From VRUE01 sp963703175 (lineage in GTDB: Bacteria; Actinomycetota; Thermoleophilia; Solirubrobacterales; 70-9): 64,000 nt of DNA. The translations under genes and the position numbers were made by a program. Position 1 is the first letter of the stretch, and every line of letters starts with the position of its first letter. The DNA lies in NCBI GenBank assembly GCA_963703175.1, contig OY969794.1, forward strand, positions 1,178,001 through 1,242,000, in the 5' to 3' direction. Of this stretch, positions 36,014-45,425 are shown piece after piece. The notes under the pieces were generated by a model. It was not told where the DNA came from and made no database searches. It saw nothing but the letters and a program-made list of their open reading frames with translations.

Positions 36014-36718
36014 ATGTTTTCGGATGGCGACAGCGGTACGGTCCTCACTTTTCCCGGCTCTCTGGGGCGTCGGCCTCCCCGGGAGCGAATCCTGGAGGCG
36101 ATGCTCCTCACGAGCGGCGAGCTGGGCTTCGAGCAGGTAGCCGTCCGCCATGTGATCGAACGGGCTCAAACCAGCCGTGCGACCTTCTACAAGCACTTCG
36201 AAGACCGCGAGGACTGCTTCGCGCAGGCCTACGGCGACGCTGGCGGGTGGCTCTACCACCGCCTCACCGGGGCGGCCAAGCGCCAGCCGTCCTGGCGCGA
36301 GGGTCTGCGCGCGGCCCTGGCCGAGCTGCTCGAGTTCTGCGCCAACCAGCCGGCAATGGCCAGAGCGCTGGTAGTCGAGGTGCATGCGGCCGACGAGCGG
36401 TCGCTCGCCCAGCGGCGCGATTTGATGGAGCGCCTCTCCCGCGCACTGGACAGCGCGCGCCGCGAGATCCCCTCTCGCCAAGCTCCACCTCCTATTACGT
36501 CGGACTTCATTGTAGGGGCAATCAACACGCTCTTGGCGGCGAAACTTCTTGACGGCGACGCCGCGCATGCCCCCGAGATGCTCCCGGGCCTGCTCCACTT
36601 CGTCGTCATGCAGTACCTGGGCGAGGCAGCCGCCTGGGAGGAGATGACCGCGGCGCCGCTCGCTACGTGGCAGGCTCGCCGCGCCGCTGCTCCCCGGGTT
36701 CCGCCTCCCGGCGAATGA
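36014..36718 (+). CDS. TetR-family regulator, cassette A member 4 (divergent)
   Basis: A 234-residue protein. The HTH is RERILEAMLLTSGELGFEQV and SRATFYKHFEDREDCF. The ligand domain has ALVVEVHAADERSLAQRRD and SRALDSARREIPSRQAPPP. It matches 45426-46112 (LLVEVHVAGGPALLKRLEV; TRAVDSARHETESRHSPPP), its cassette B counterpart, and both lie on the plus strand. AAAGGAG is only 1 nt before ATG 36014, an unusually short spacing, so the true start may lie a few codons downstream. Its 3' end overlaps the convergent fifth TetR by 56 nt. Confidence 0.83.
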   Translation: MFSDGDSGTVLTFPGSLGRRPPRERILEAMLLTSGELGFEQVAVRHVIERAQTSRATFYKHFEDREDCFAQAYGDAGGWLYHRLTGAAKRQPSWREGLRAALAELLEFCANQPAMARALVVEVHAADERSLAQRRDLMERLSRALDSARREIPSRQAPPPITSDFIVGAINTLLAAKLLDGDAAHAPEMLPGLLHFVVMQYLGEAAAWEEMTAAPLATWQARRAAAPRVPPPGE

Positions 36719-37277
36719 GCCTAGCGAGCTGTGGTGCCAGCTCCGGCAGGCGAGCCGTTTCCCTCGCCGAGACCCGCAAGGAGACAAGCGCAAAGGCGCC
36801 TTCGAGCGAGCGCCGCTCAGCCTCCGTCTCAACCAGCCTGGCGATGAGACGCTCGCGGGCAGCGGCGATAGCCGGCACGCCGACCGCTACCTCGGCACTG
36901 AACAGATGGGCAAGCGCGGGCTCCTCGGCGAGGAACCCCATGATCTCCTCGAGGGCCGTCCTCAGACACGCTCCCCACTCTCGCTCCACGTCGCAAGCCG
37001 AAGCGGCGAGGTCCCAGACGCAGTCGGCAGCCATCTCATAAGCAGCGAGCAGGCAGGCGGGCAGGTCATCGAAGTGCTCGTAGAGGGTGCCGCGGGAAAC
37101 CCCGGCCTTTGCGGCTATGTCCGCGACCCTGGTCCGCGCATACCCGCGCTCGGCCAGCATCTCCGCCGCCGCACCCAGCAGCCGCCAGCGCTGGCTCTCC
37201 GCCACCTGCTCCGGGGGAATGCCGTGCCGCCCGCGCGGCAACTGGAAGGCGGAGAGTGGCGGATGAGACTCGTCCAC
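36663..37277 (-). CDS. TetR-family regulator, unpaired (between cassette A and surface genes)
   Basis: About 204 residues from GTG 37277 (VDESHPPLSAF). The frame is open to 37340, but that would overlap the end of the surface-protein gene. Tag LPRGRHGIPPEQ, then HTH RWRLLGAAAEMLAERGYARTR and SRGTLYEHFDDLPACLLAAYEMAAD. The C-terminal ligand domain contains EEPALAHLFSAEVAVG. It has no counterpart in cassette B. It sits directly downstream of the two surface-protein genes on the same strand and may be cotranscribed with them. Confidence 0.8.
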   Translation of the reverse strand: MDESHPPLSAFQLPRGRHGIPPEQVAESQRWRLLGAAAEMLAERGYARTRVADIAAKAGVSRGTLYEHFDDLPACLLAAYEMAADCVWDLAASACDVEREWGACLRTALEEIMGFLAEEPALAHLFSAEVAVGVPAIAAARERLIARLVETEAERRSLEGAFALVSLRVSARETARLPELAPQLARLIRREAEPGEQRRGEPAT

Positions 37278-37311
37278 CGGCTGTCGCCTTGCATCGTTCG
37301 CGTCGACGCAA

Positions 37312-40206
37312 CTAGCGCTTGTGCTTGCGCCCGCCCCCACACTCGGGCCGCATAACGGGGTTGGCCTTGAACTGCTTGCCGTTTTGGCCGGTGAACTCGA
37401 CGTTTGCCCTGTTGGTCGAGCCGCAGAGGTTGCGACTGTTGATGATCAGGCCCTTTTTGGCGCCCTGCATGCGCAAGAGGACTTTGGAGAGCGGTGCATC
37501 AGGTGAGTTTTCAAGCGTCGCCCTGATCCCGCCGTGGGCTGAGTCGATTCTGACCGAGACCTCGATGTCGACCAGGCCGTGCAGGTCAAAGAGGAGATCG
37601 GGCAGCTTGTGGTTAGAGGAGCGCAGATAGACCGGTCCTTCCAGCGGCGTATCGAGCAAGGGCGTCCAGGCCTTGATGTAGCCGTATTGGGATCTCTCTG
37701 GGCATTGTTTGGCTGCGAACTGCACTCGGGTGCAGATCGTTTTGATGTGGGCCTGGTCGAGGAATGCCGATCTCGGCAGGCGAACCACGAGGCCCTTGAT
37801 GTTGGCGTCGCCCGCTTTGGGCGTGTAGAGGGCCTCGAGCCCTGGGTGTCCTCCTCGTTTGGTTCCGCCTTTGAGGTTCAAGGCAAGCTTTGGCTTGAAG
37901 CCCAGGTTCAGGCAGTTTGCAGCCTGGTAGCGAGTTGAGAGATCTACCGGAACGTCGTCTGCTGGATTGAAGACGTCAAGGTAGGAACCGAAGAGCCTTG
38001 CTTTGGCGCTTGATTCGTCGCATGAGGTCGGGTTCAAGGTGAAGTTGGGGCGATCCACGTAGACCCTCAGATCTCTCAGCTTCAAGACGATGCCCTTGAG
38101 GATGTGGGGGATCGGTTCTGAGTTGGCTCCGTCGACTTCCACTTCTGCGGTTTTGGAGTTGAGGTTCAGCGCCAGCTGGACGACAACCGTTCCCGCGTCA
38201 AAGGGACCGGCCACCGCTGGGGTCACCGAGATCACGCTCAAGGGATCGCCGTGAAAGGGGCCTCCGAGGTAGATCTGGCCGCCGACGTAGGTGAGCGCCC
38301 CACCCACTCCCGCTCCAGCCAGGGTGTGGCCGATCAGGCTGTTTGAGGGACAGGAGGGGCTTGCCAGCTCTTGGCGACCGGTCTTGGTCCTGGCGAGCGA
38401 GATAGCCGCGTCTGGGCATTTGGAGACCCCGGCCAGCGACCCGAGCTCCCCGGGGGGCAGGATCGAGGAGAACTTGGTCATGTCCTGTTCTCCGTCTTCC
38501 CTGATCAGCCGCATATCAAAGGGACTAAAGGAGCCGGCGTTGTTGTTGATCGCTCCGGCTTGGAAGCGCGGATTGAAGGGCGGGATGCCCCCCGGTGGGC
38601 AGGCACCGCCGCCCTTGCCCTGGGTGATCTGAAGCTCAGAGGTCACCGTACGCGGGTTGGTGGGGTCTGAGCGGGGGTAGAGCTTTGCCTCGGTGGTGTA
38701 GGTGCCACAGGTGGCGGGGCTTACCAGCGGCGCCCTTTGTCCCTCGCGCAGATGGGCGTTGAAGTGCCCGAGCGGGTACTGGGGGATGTCGTCAAGGGTG
38801 ACGACGAGCCTGCCGGTTTTGGGATCGGGTTCGATTAGGGCCGGCAGCTTCGCGATCGACCCCAGGTTGGGGTTCTTCAGCACGAAGTAGGAGGCGATCA
38901 AGCTGTCGAAGGGGTTCTCGGCTCCCGGCGTTTTGGTCGCCGGATCGTCCTGGGTGGCCAAGAAGATCGATCCGTCGAGGCCTTCTGGGACGATCGGGAG
39001 GTCGGCGTGCAGGGTGCCGACCTTCGAGGAGTTGGGACAGCCTTCGCCTGGTTTGGAGCTCAAGGTCTCCCGTTCGAGGTCTGCCGGCGTGCAGACGCCC
39101 AGGCCTTCGCCGACCGAGGGGTTGATCGTCACCCCTTCGGGCAGGGTGACTACTGCTTTCTTGGTTTCTGAGTTGGCCAGGCCGTCCTTGTTCTTCAGCC
39201 CTTCATCGGAGAAGTCGAGGTTGAAGTCAAGCCCGCTGCCGGTCTCAGCCTGATCGGTTGAGAGCTTCGAATCGAGCTTTGGCGCAAAGCCCAGCTTGCC
39301 GCAACCGGTGAGACCTTGGGGGATCGGCGGGATCGAGTTGTCGTGGGTGAGCGAGCCGCCTTCGTCCCAGATGCCCGGTTCTTCCCAGGAGTCGGCTTTG
39401 TAGGTGGTGGCCGCCGGGCCGCTGCAGCTGCGCGGCAGGGTCAGGAAGGGCTTTTCTTCGGTTTCGACCGGGCAGGTCGTTCCGGGTGGCGCGAATGGGC
39501 TGGGACGGAAGCCGGGGAATTGTTCGGATTCGAATTCGACCTCGTCGCCGCAGCCCCCCCGCACCGCGTCGTGCCCCGGATCTGCCGGATTGCCCCACAG
39601 CTGCAACGCCGAGCCGAACACGGTCGCCACCTGGGGGGTGTTGGACAGCGAGCCCTCGACGTTGTATTCGCCATCCTGCTTGACGCTGATGTCGATGAAC
39701 ACCGGCACGAGCAGGACCTTGAAGCCGATCCTCACCACCACCCCGGGTGGGGGCTTCAGGTTATAGACGGAGTTCTGCACCCAGATGAAGGGGGCCTGGA
39801 GCTGGTTTGAGATTAGGCCGACCGCCGTTTTGTCGGGGCAGAGCGATTTGCCGCCGAGTTGAATCGTGATGAAGTCGGTGGTCGAGCAGTAGGGGATCGC
39901 GCCGACATCGCCGGTGAGCCCGGCGATCTGGGTGAAGACCCCATCCTTCAGCTCGCCGTCGGGGATCCATTCGAAGAAGCCCGGTTCGGTGTAGTTGATG
40001 CCGAAGGAGGTCGTAAACGCAAAGGGGTGGGAGCCCGCCTGGGTGTCGGGGGTCCCGTCCTGGTTGGTGGTGGTGACGTCGAAGTTGTTGAGGCCAAAGG
40101 CGGCCGAGGCCGCCGAGGCGGTGATCGCGCAGATCAAAAGGGCGGCCGCTGCGGCCACGATAGCGAGCAGGCCACTGCGGGAACGGTGGTTGGCGCTTTT
40201 ATTCAT
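37312..40206 (-). CDS. Very large secreted/surface protein of unknown function (about 964 aa)
   Basis: ATG 40206 gives a clear signal peptide (SGLLAIVAAAAALLICAITA, cleavage near SASA) and has GGAG 9 nt upstream. An alternative ATG at 40266 overlaps the upstream stop (ATGA). The mature protein is beta-rich, low in Lys at first, and has many paired Cys (YCSTTDF, LCPDKT, CGDEVEF, TCPVETEE, and others), implying disulfides outside the cell. Repeating passages on classes of 'ATLPEGVTINPS' and 'GTVVVQLALNLNSKTAEVEV' suggest serial beta-sandwich domains. The C-terminal 20 residues are strongly basic (GGGRKHKR). No catalytic motif. It forms a unit with the 883-aa protein just upstream and is flanked by TetR genes. 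Confidence 0.72.
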   Translation of the reverse strand: MNKSANHRSRSGLLAIVAAAAALLICAITASAASAAFGLNNFDVTTTNQDGTPDTQAGSHPFAFTTSFGINYTEPGFFEWIPDGELKDGVFTQIAGLTGDVGAIPYCSTTDFITIQLGGKSLCPDKTAVGLISNQLQAPFIWVQNSVYNLKPPPGVVVRIGFKVLLVPVFIDISVKQDGEYNVEGSLSNTPQVATVFGSALQLWGNPADPGHDAVRGGCGDEVEFESEQFPGFRPSPFAPPGTTCPVETEEKPFLTLPRSCSGPAATTYKADSWEEPGIWDEGGSLTHDNSIPPIPQGLTGCGKLGFAPKLDSKLSTDQAETGSGLDFNLDFSDEGLKNKDGLANSETKKAVVTLPEGVTINPSVGEGLGVCTPADLERETLSSKPGEGCPNSSKVGTLHADLPIVPEGLDGSIFLATQDDPATKTPGAENPFDSLIASYFVLKNPNLGSIAKLPALIEPDPKTGRLVVTLDDIPQYPLGHFNAHLREGQRAPLVSPATCGTYTTEAKLYPRSDPTNPRTVTSELQITQGKGGGACPPGGIPPFNPRFQAGAINNNAGSFSPFDMRLIREDGEQDMTKFSSILPPGELGSLAGVSKCPDAAISLARTKTGRQELASPSCPSNSLIGHTLAGAGVGGALTYVGGQIYLGGPFHGDPLSVISVTPAVAGPFDAGTVVVQLALNLNSKTAEVEVDGANSEPIPHILKGIVLKLRDLRVYVDRPNFTLNPTSCDESSAKARLFGSYLDVFNPADDVPVDLSTRYQAANCLNLGFKPKLALNLKGGTKRGGHPGLEALYTPKAGDANIKGLVVRLPRSAFLDQAHIKTICTRVQFAAKQCPERSQYGYIKAWTPLLDTPLEGPVYLRSSNHKLPDLLFDLHGLVDIEVSVRIDSAHGGIRATLENSPDAPLSKVLLRMQGAKKGLIINSRNLCGSTNRANVEFTGQNGKQFKANPVMRPECGGGRKHKR

Positions 40207-40262
40207 CTTCTCGGTCTCCTTGTTGGGCGAGGCGGCGGTCGAGTGCTTGCCTTCGCGCCCGC

Positions 40263-42914
40263 TCATCGCCCCGCCCCCCGGTTAGAGCGCCTACAGCGCG
40301 CGGCGCTCTTGCCAAGGCCCTTTGCCTTTCGCTCGAGCCGCTCTGCGCTGCGGCGCAGGCGCTTTGCCTGAGCAGCTGAGGCGCTTTGCCCCGCCTCGCT
40401 TCGCAGCTGCTTTGCCGCGCGGGAGAGCTTGGCGGCGCGCTTGGCCGCACTCGCGCAATCGTGCCTTGGCTTGGGGTCCCCGGCGCCTCTGAAGCCGGCA
40501 CTTGCCGGGGTGGGGTCATTGGGCGGTGCCGGCGGGCTCTGGCAAGCGTCGCCGATGCAGGGGGTCGGCTGGGTCGGGGTGGGAAAGCCACCGCCGATGC
40601 GGGCGTCATAGATGTCGATGCCGCCGGGGTCCTCGGGATCGATGCTGCTCTCGGTTGCGAAGAAGACGTTCTTGCCGCTGGGGTCGGCGTCGGTGAACTC
40701 CGATTCATCGGGGCTTTGCCCGGTCGAGATCAGGCTGAGGCAGCCGCCGGGCTCCGCGCAATCGCCCGAGCCCTGCGCCTCCCACTCATAGACGTCCTGG
40801 ACGCCGTTGGTGTCCCCGGGGAGGAGCGCGTCGAAGCTATTGAAGAAGAGTCGGTTGCCGTCGTCGGAGAGGACGTGGGAGGAGTAGAGGCCGACTTCTT
40901 CGGTCGTCAGCCATGCCGCCGCCCCCTGTTCTGGATCTAGGGGTTTGTAGTGAATGGGGAACGGCACGGAGAGCGCTTTGCCCATCGGCCGCGCCCCGCT
41001 CGGGTTGCACGACGCGCAGGTCAGCTGTTCGCTCCCCGCGTCGTAGGCGTAGACCTCTACGTCGGCTTTGCCGCTGAGCGCGTCGGTGTTGTCATAGCCG
41101 GTCAGGCTGCGGCTCGTCTGGAAGGCGATGTGGCGGCCGTCGGGCGTCACCCTGCTGGCGTGGTGCACCGGTTCGGCGTGGACGACGCTGGTTCCACCAT
41201 TGCCTTGACCGACATCCGAAGTTGAGAGCGTCGCGATGAAGCTCGCCGCGCCGTCGTGGTAGACGTAGAGGTTGGGTTCGCCAGCGCTGGCACCGGCGTC
41301 GAGCGCTTGCTGGGAGGCGAAGTAGATATAGGAGAGGTCTTCGCTGGCACCCGCCACGCCATACACCCCGCCCGCGATCGTCGTCGTCGTTTCGCTGTCG
41401 ACGTCGAACTCCTTCAGGCTGGCTTCGCCGATGGAGGGGTTCCCTTCGGAGTAGAGCGCCTCCGAGCCGTCGGTGCTCGCGTTCCACCAATCGGCTTCGC
41501 CGGCGGAGACGGGAACGGTAGTTGCGCCGTTTATCCGGACGTAGATCGGACCCCTGCCGAAGGAGTCCCCGCCGGCCGTCCAGAAGATCCGCGAGCCGTC
41601 GGCGGAAACCGCGTTGTGGTGGGTCGACGACTGTCCGTTTCCGTAGAATGATGCGTGTATACTTCCGAGCACGTTGGTGTCGGCCGTGCTAGCGGCACCG
41701 CCCGGCATGACGCTGACCAAGTGCAGTTGGCCGCCACTGAAGTCGTAGAGCTGCCTGTTGCCGACACCCGATGCGTCAGGGGTCATTTTGGCTCGCGCGG
41801 TGAAGACCGTGTGGCTGCCATCATGTGAGACCCCTTGGATTTCGGCGATCTCCAGCACTCCAGAGCCAAAGGTGCTGTTGGTGGGCGCGAGCGGTGGGTT
41901 CACCGTGATCGTTTCCAGGCTGCCGTCGGTGTTGTCGTGCCGGTAGAAGTTCATGTATCCGGCTTGGGCGTCGGGCATGAGCGGCACCTCGTTGAAGTCC
42001 TCGAGCCAGCCGCTGGAGAGGTCTTCGTTGAAGTACTGGAAGTAGGGGTAGAGCTCGATGAAGGGGCTGAATTCAGGGTCGAAGATGGTCGTGTCCTGCG
42101 GGGCTGAGATCCCGTGGGTGGTCCAGCCATCGGCCCCGCGAGTGGCGAGGTACTGGTTTGAGTAATGGCCGGCTGGCTCATCGCCGAAGGAGGTGATCGA
42201 GGTGTAGGTGATCCTGTCGCCGTCGACCGAGGCCTGGGTGTAGGCGGTTCGGAAAGCGCCCACCTGGGGGCCGGTGCGGATCTCGCCGCCCCCTTTGTCG
42301 ACCGGGCTGACCATCTCATAGCCGCGGCAGTCGGGCAGGGCGGCGGCGGCGGTGCGGAAAGCCTGGTTGGCGCAGCTCGTGTCGGGGGTGAAGACCTCAT
42401 AGGTCTTGAAGACCGTGTCCGGGCCCGCGGTCGTGCCGCTGGCGTTGGTGGCCACGGCGCGGAAGTGGTAGGTCGTCCCCGGCGCTAGCCCCGAGATCTC
42501 CTTGGCGACCCGCACGGCGCTCGTGCCGGCGCCGATGCCGGCCGGAGCCACCGGGACGCTCGTGCAGGGATTCGCCGCGCAGTCGGCGAGCCCGTACTCG
42601 AAGCGGTAGGCGCTCGCTTCCCCTTCGGGGTTTATGTCGGCTTCGAGGACCGCGGCTTTCGCGGTCACCGCCGAGACGGTCGTCGTCGGGATCGTCGGCG
42701 CCGCGGCGGCGGCGCTGCCCACCCCGAGCGCCAGAGAGAAGACCGCGACCAAGAAGACGACGGGGAGCGTCAGAGCGGCGGCTTTGGGCGCACCAATCCC
42801 TTTGGCGTCGCTGGAGGTGCCACGGGTGGCGGCGGCTCCACGGAAGAAGCGGCCGAGGCGGTTGGCCTGGCGCTTGGTCGATCCCGCGGTCGATGCCTTC
42901 GCGTGGCTTCTCAC
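40263..42914 (-). CDS. Large anchored surface protein: Fn3-like domain plus beta-propeller (PD40/TolB-like)
   Basis: An 883-residue protein. GTG 42914 has GGAG about 10 nt upstream. The N-terminus is long and basic, followed by a hydrophobic helix (LTLPVVFLVAVFSLALGVG). Residues of about 75-170 match a fibronectin-III-like fold (AYRFEYGLADC, then LAPGTTYHFRAVATNASGTT). The main body has repeated blade-like blocks such as GVSHDGSHTVFTARA, AVSADGSRIFWTAGG, RVTPDGRHIAFQTSR and VLSDDGNRLFFNSFD, as in TolB/PD40 propellers. The Ala/Lys/Arg-rich C-terminal helix could bind wall polymers. Predicted to be displayed outside the membrane; function unknown. Confidence 0.75.
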   Translation of the reverse strand: MRSHAKASTAGSTKRQANRLGRFFRGAAATRGTSSDAKGIGAPKAAALTLPVVFLVAVFSLALGVGSAAAAAPTIPTTTVSAVTAKAAVLEADINPEGEASAYRFEYGLADCAANPCTSVPVAPAGIGAGTSAVRVAKEISGLAPGTTYHFRAVATNASGTTAGPDTVFKTYEVFTPDTSCANQAFRTAAAALPDCRGYEMVSPVDKGGGEIRTGPQVGAFRTAYTQASVDGDRITYTSITSFGDEPAGHYSNQYLATRGADGWTTHGISAPQDTTIFDPEFSPFIELYPYFQYFNEDLSSGWLEDFNEVPLMPDAQAGYMNFYRHDNTDGSLETITVNPPLAPTNSTFGSGVLEIAEIQGVSHDGSHTVFTARAKMTPDASGVGNRQLYDFSGGQLHLVSVMPGGAASTADTNVLGSIHASFYGNGQSSTHHNAVSADGSRIFWTAGGDSFGRGPIYVRINGATTVPVSAGEADWWNASTDGSEALYSEGNPSIGEASLKEFDVDSETTTTIAGGVYGVAGASEDLSYIYFASQQALDAGASAGEPNLYVYHDGAASFIATLSTSDVGQGNGGTSVVHAEPVHHASRVTPDGRHIAFQTSRSLTGYDNTDALSGKADVEVYAYDAGSEQLTCASCNPSGARPMGKALSVPFPIHYKPLDPEQGAAAWLTTEEVGLYSSHVLSDDGNRLFFNSFDALLPGDTNGVQDVYEWEAQGSGDCAEPGGCLSLISTGQSPDESEFTDADPSGKNVFFATESSIDPEDPGGIDIYDARIGGGFPTPTQPTPCIGDACQSPPAPPNDPTPASAGFRGAGDPKPRHDCASAAKRAAKLSRAAKQLRSEAGQSASAAQAKRLRRSAERLERKAKGLGKSAARCRRSNRGAGR

Positions 42915-43061
42915 GTAGCTCTCTCCTTGTCCCTTGAGCCCCCGCCGACCGCTTCCCTTAGCGGCCTCCCTGGTGCTCGATTTCCCTGTCGTTCAGAGCG
43001 GGTCCGGCATACCGATGCAGTTCCCGAGCAGAACGTGGCGAGACTGTAGAGGATGCCGTCT

Positions 43062-43090
43062 CTAAATGCAAGCCGCCACGTTTTTGACAA
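43062..43090 (-). promoter_or_regulatory. Candidate promoter of the surface-protein operon
   Basis: On the minus strand, TTGTCA (43090-43085) and ATTTAG (43067-43062) are separated by 17 bp, about 150 bp upstream of the GTG of the 883-aa gene. The -35 is good and the -10 is weak. The rest of the 248-bp gap (42915-43162) shows no ORF. Confidence 0.35.
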
Positions 43091-43162
43091 CACAGAGGCA
43101 GCGCAAAATCCCTGCAAAAATTCGCAGGTTCGCCAGTACTGAGAGCTAGATCTGCTGCGCCG

Positions 43163-43846
43163 CTAGGAGGAGATCCGTGCGAGGCGCACGGCTTCCTCTT
43201 GCCCGTAGTAGGGCGTGAGGAAAAGCTCCAAAAGGTCGGGGGCGAGCTCGGCGAGCTGCTCCCCCTCCCCGGCCTTCACCTTGCGGACGACCAGGGCGAC
43301 GATGCCGCCGAGCAGGCCGTCGGTGACCGCCCGGGAGGGCTCGCCGGCGGCCGGCGGCGAAGGCTTGCCCTCTACGAGGATCGCGAAGAGGCGATCCAAG
43401 AGCTCGCGATAGCGGCTGGCGATCTCGCCGCCGGCGTTGGGCGGTGCGATCAGCGCGAAGCGCGCCAGGTCGGGGTTGGCGGCGAAGGTCTCGAGCATCG
43501 CGGTGAGCTGGGCGCGGACTCGCTCCGGCCACTCCGCCCCGGGCTCCCCGGCGCCCGCCATCGCTCCCTCGAGGTGGTCGGCGACCTGGCCGAAGGTGTC
43601 GAAGAAGCACTCTTCCTTGGAGGAGAAGTAGCCGTAGAAGGTGCGGCGGGAGACGCCGGCCGCGGCGGCGATCTGGGCGATCGTCGCCTCGTGGAAACCG
43701 CGCTCGGCGACCGCCGCGATCATCCCCGCGGTGAGCCGGTCGCGCTGGTTCCTGGCGACGAACTCGCGGCTCAGCCCGTGCCGCCCCGGCGGCAGGCGGG
43801 CAAGCCCGGGCGCCGGATCCTCCCCTGCCTGCTTGCCTTTCGCCAC
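43163..43846 (-). CDS. TetR-family regulator, cassette B member 1
   Basis: A 227-residue protein. GTG 43846 (VAKGKQAGEDP) is chosen because it aligns with MAKGKAKKG of the cassette A counterpart; the frame is open to 43924. Tag LPPGRHGLSREF, HTH RDRLTAGMIAAVAERGFHEAT and SRRTFYGYFSSKEECF. It shares NAGGEIASRYRE and ends LFLTPYYGQEEAVRLAR, the clearest cross-cassette match. Downstream (minus direction) lies the surface-protein promoter region. Confidence 0.87.
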   Translation of the reverse strand: MAKGKQAGEDPAPGLARLPPGRHGLSREFVARNQRDRLTAGMIAAVAERGFHEATIAQIAAAAGVSRRTFYGYFSSKEECFFDTFGQVADHLEGAMAGAGEPGAEWPERVRAQLTAMLETFAANPDLARFALIAPPNAGGEIASRYRELLDRLFAILVEGKPSPPAAGEPSRAVTDGLLGGIVALVVRKVKAGEGEQLAELAPDLLELFLTPYYGQEEAVRLARISS

Positions 43847-43920
43847 GCGAGGACGATAGCGGGAGGAAGGGCGCCCCTGCACCCGGGTGTTCGATCCAGG
43901 TGCGCGCCTGTCTCGCCGTC

Positions 43921-44595
43921 TCAAGTTCCCTCGGCGCTCGGCTCGAGGTCGGCCTCGCGAGGAGGCGGCATGCTCAGCTCCTCGCGCGCCACTTCGTGGC
44001 CGAAGTACGGACGGACGGCTAGGAACATCAGCTCCGGGACGAAGTCCTCCGGGCGGGCCTCGACCCCCTGCCGCAGGTTCTTGGTCAGCATGCCGAGAAT
44101 GCCGCCGACGATCCCCTCGGCCATCGCGGGGGAGACCGAGTCCGGCTCGTCGAGCTGCTCGCGGCCTGCATCGAGCAGCTCGACGAAGCGGCGCAGCGTC
44201 GCTTCGCGACGCTCGACCGCGAAGGGGCCCGCCGCCATCGTCTCGATCGTCGCGTAGCGGGCCTCGCGCGGGTGCTCACCGACCCAGCGCGCCGCGGCAT
44301 AGGCGGCGACGCGCAGCCCGTCGCGCCACTCCTTCTCACCCTCGAAGGCGGTGAAAACCCGGCCGGCGAAGCGCTCGCTCATCTCCTCGTAAGCCTCGAG
44401 GAAGCAGGCCCGCTTACCGGAAAACAGCCGCCGGAAGTCAGCCCGCTTCACCCCCGCCCGCTGCAACAGCTGCTTGACGGTCGTCGCCTTGTAACCCTGC
44501 TCGGCGACCAGCTCAACCATCGCGGCGACGATCCGCTGCCGCTCGTCGGCCGGTTCGGGACGCCCGTTGGAGGTGACGCGAGCGGGAGGCGCCAT
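43921..44595 (-). CDS. TetR-family regulator, cassette B member 2
   Basis: About 224 residues from ATG 44595 (MAPPARVTSNG); 44610 is the alternative. HTH RQRIVAAMVELVAEQGYKATT and KRADFRRLFSGKRACF; like its cassette A counterpart it lacks the standard TFY recognition helix. The C-terminal part has PELMFLAVRPYFGHEVAREEL. Spacing to member 1 is 74 bp and to member 3 about 25 bp, so a three-gene operon is likely. Confidence 0.82.
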   Translation of the reverse strand: MAPPARVTSNGRPEPADERQRIVAAMVELVAEQGYKATTVKQLLQRAGVKRADFRRLFSGKRACFLEAYEEMSERFAGRVFTAFEGEKEWRDGLRVAAYAAARWVGEHPREARYATIETMAAGPFAVERREATLRRFVELLDAGREQLDEPDSVSPAMAEGIVGGILGMLTKNLRQGVEARPEDFVPELMFLAVRPYFGHEVAREELSMPPPREADLEPSAEGT

Positions 44596-44620
44596 CAGCG
44601 CATCCCCCACTGAGGGCGAA

Positions 44621-45310
44621 TTAGGCGGCGGCCATCGAAGAGTCGTCCTGCCCGGTGGCGGCGATCAAGCTTGCGACCGCCTCCCTGCCGATGTAGGGAA
44701 CAACCGCGATCTCGAGCACATCGGGCAGGTGCGCCTCGACCCCCTCGAACTCGCCCTGGGCGAGGCGCTGCTGCAGCAGCCAGGCGAGGCCCCCGACGAT
44801 CGCCTCCTCGAGGTGGGACGGAAGCTCCGCCAACGCCGGATTCTGGGCGCGGCCACGGGCAAGCAGCGGAATGACGCTGTCGACCGTATCCTCGTGGCGG
44901 GTAAGCGCCTCCGGGCCCGCGGTCTGGACCTCGACCAACGCGACCTTGGCGCGCACCGGCTCGGCCTCGATCAGCTCCAGCAGCGCCCGCAGCGCGGCGC
45001 AGGCCTGCTCTGGCCAACCCGCCTCGGCCGGGATCGCGACGAGGATCCGCTCGCGGGCATCGACGACGATCCGCTCGTAAGCCTGCACAAAGCAGTCGGG
45101 CTTGTTGTCGAAGAGCTCGTAGAAGGTGCCGACCCCGACCTTCGCGGCGGCGACGATGTTGTCGATCGTCGTGCCCTGGTAGCCGCGCTCGGCGAAGACC
45201 GAGATGGCGGCATCGAGGACGCGCTCGCGCTGATGTTCGGCCCGAACCTCCGGGGCGAGGCGGTGCCGTCCCGCGGGCTTCGCTTGCAGATGCTCCGGCA
45301 AGGACACCAT
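44621..45310 (-). CDS. TetR-family regulator, cassette B member 3
   Basis: About 229 residues from ATG 45310 (MVSLPEHLQAKPAGRHRL). HTH RERVLDAAISVFAERGYQGTT and GTFYELFDNKPDCF. The ligand domain has AKVALVEVQTAGPEALTRH and ends LEIAVVPYIGREAV. It is the counterpart of 35216-35902. It is divergent from member 4 across a 115-bp spacer. Confidence 0.85.
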   Translation of the reverse strand: MVSLPEHLQAKPAGRHRLAPEVRAEHQRERVLDAAISVFAERGYQGTTIDNIVAAAKVGVGTFYELFDNKPDCFVQAYERIVVDARERILVAIPAEAGWPEQACAALRALLELIEAEPVRAKVALVEVQTAGPEALTRHEDTVDSVIPLLARGRAQNPALAELPSHLEEAIVGGLAWLLQQRLAQGEFEGVEAHLPDVLEIAVVPYIGREAVASLIAATGQDDSSMAAA

Positions 45311-45425
45311 CGTTCGAGGATAACCGACTATGTGGCACAAAAAACCCTGCGACTACGTTTAGAGAGCCTTCCGTCTCACTTGTGAGGATGACGTTTCTAA
45401 TTAAAGGTGCTACCGTTCCCATTGC
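45311..45425. promoter_or_regulatory. Divergent promoter/operator between cassette B members 3 and 4
   Basis: The spacer contains the palindrome CTCAC-TT-GTGAG at 45375-45386 and the octamer GTTTCTAA at 45393-45400, 33 nt before the member 4 start. The octamer and its position match the cassette A spacer, whereas the palindromes differ. This fits paralogous regulators that keep a core promoter but have diverged operators. Confidence 0.48.
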
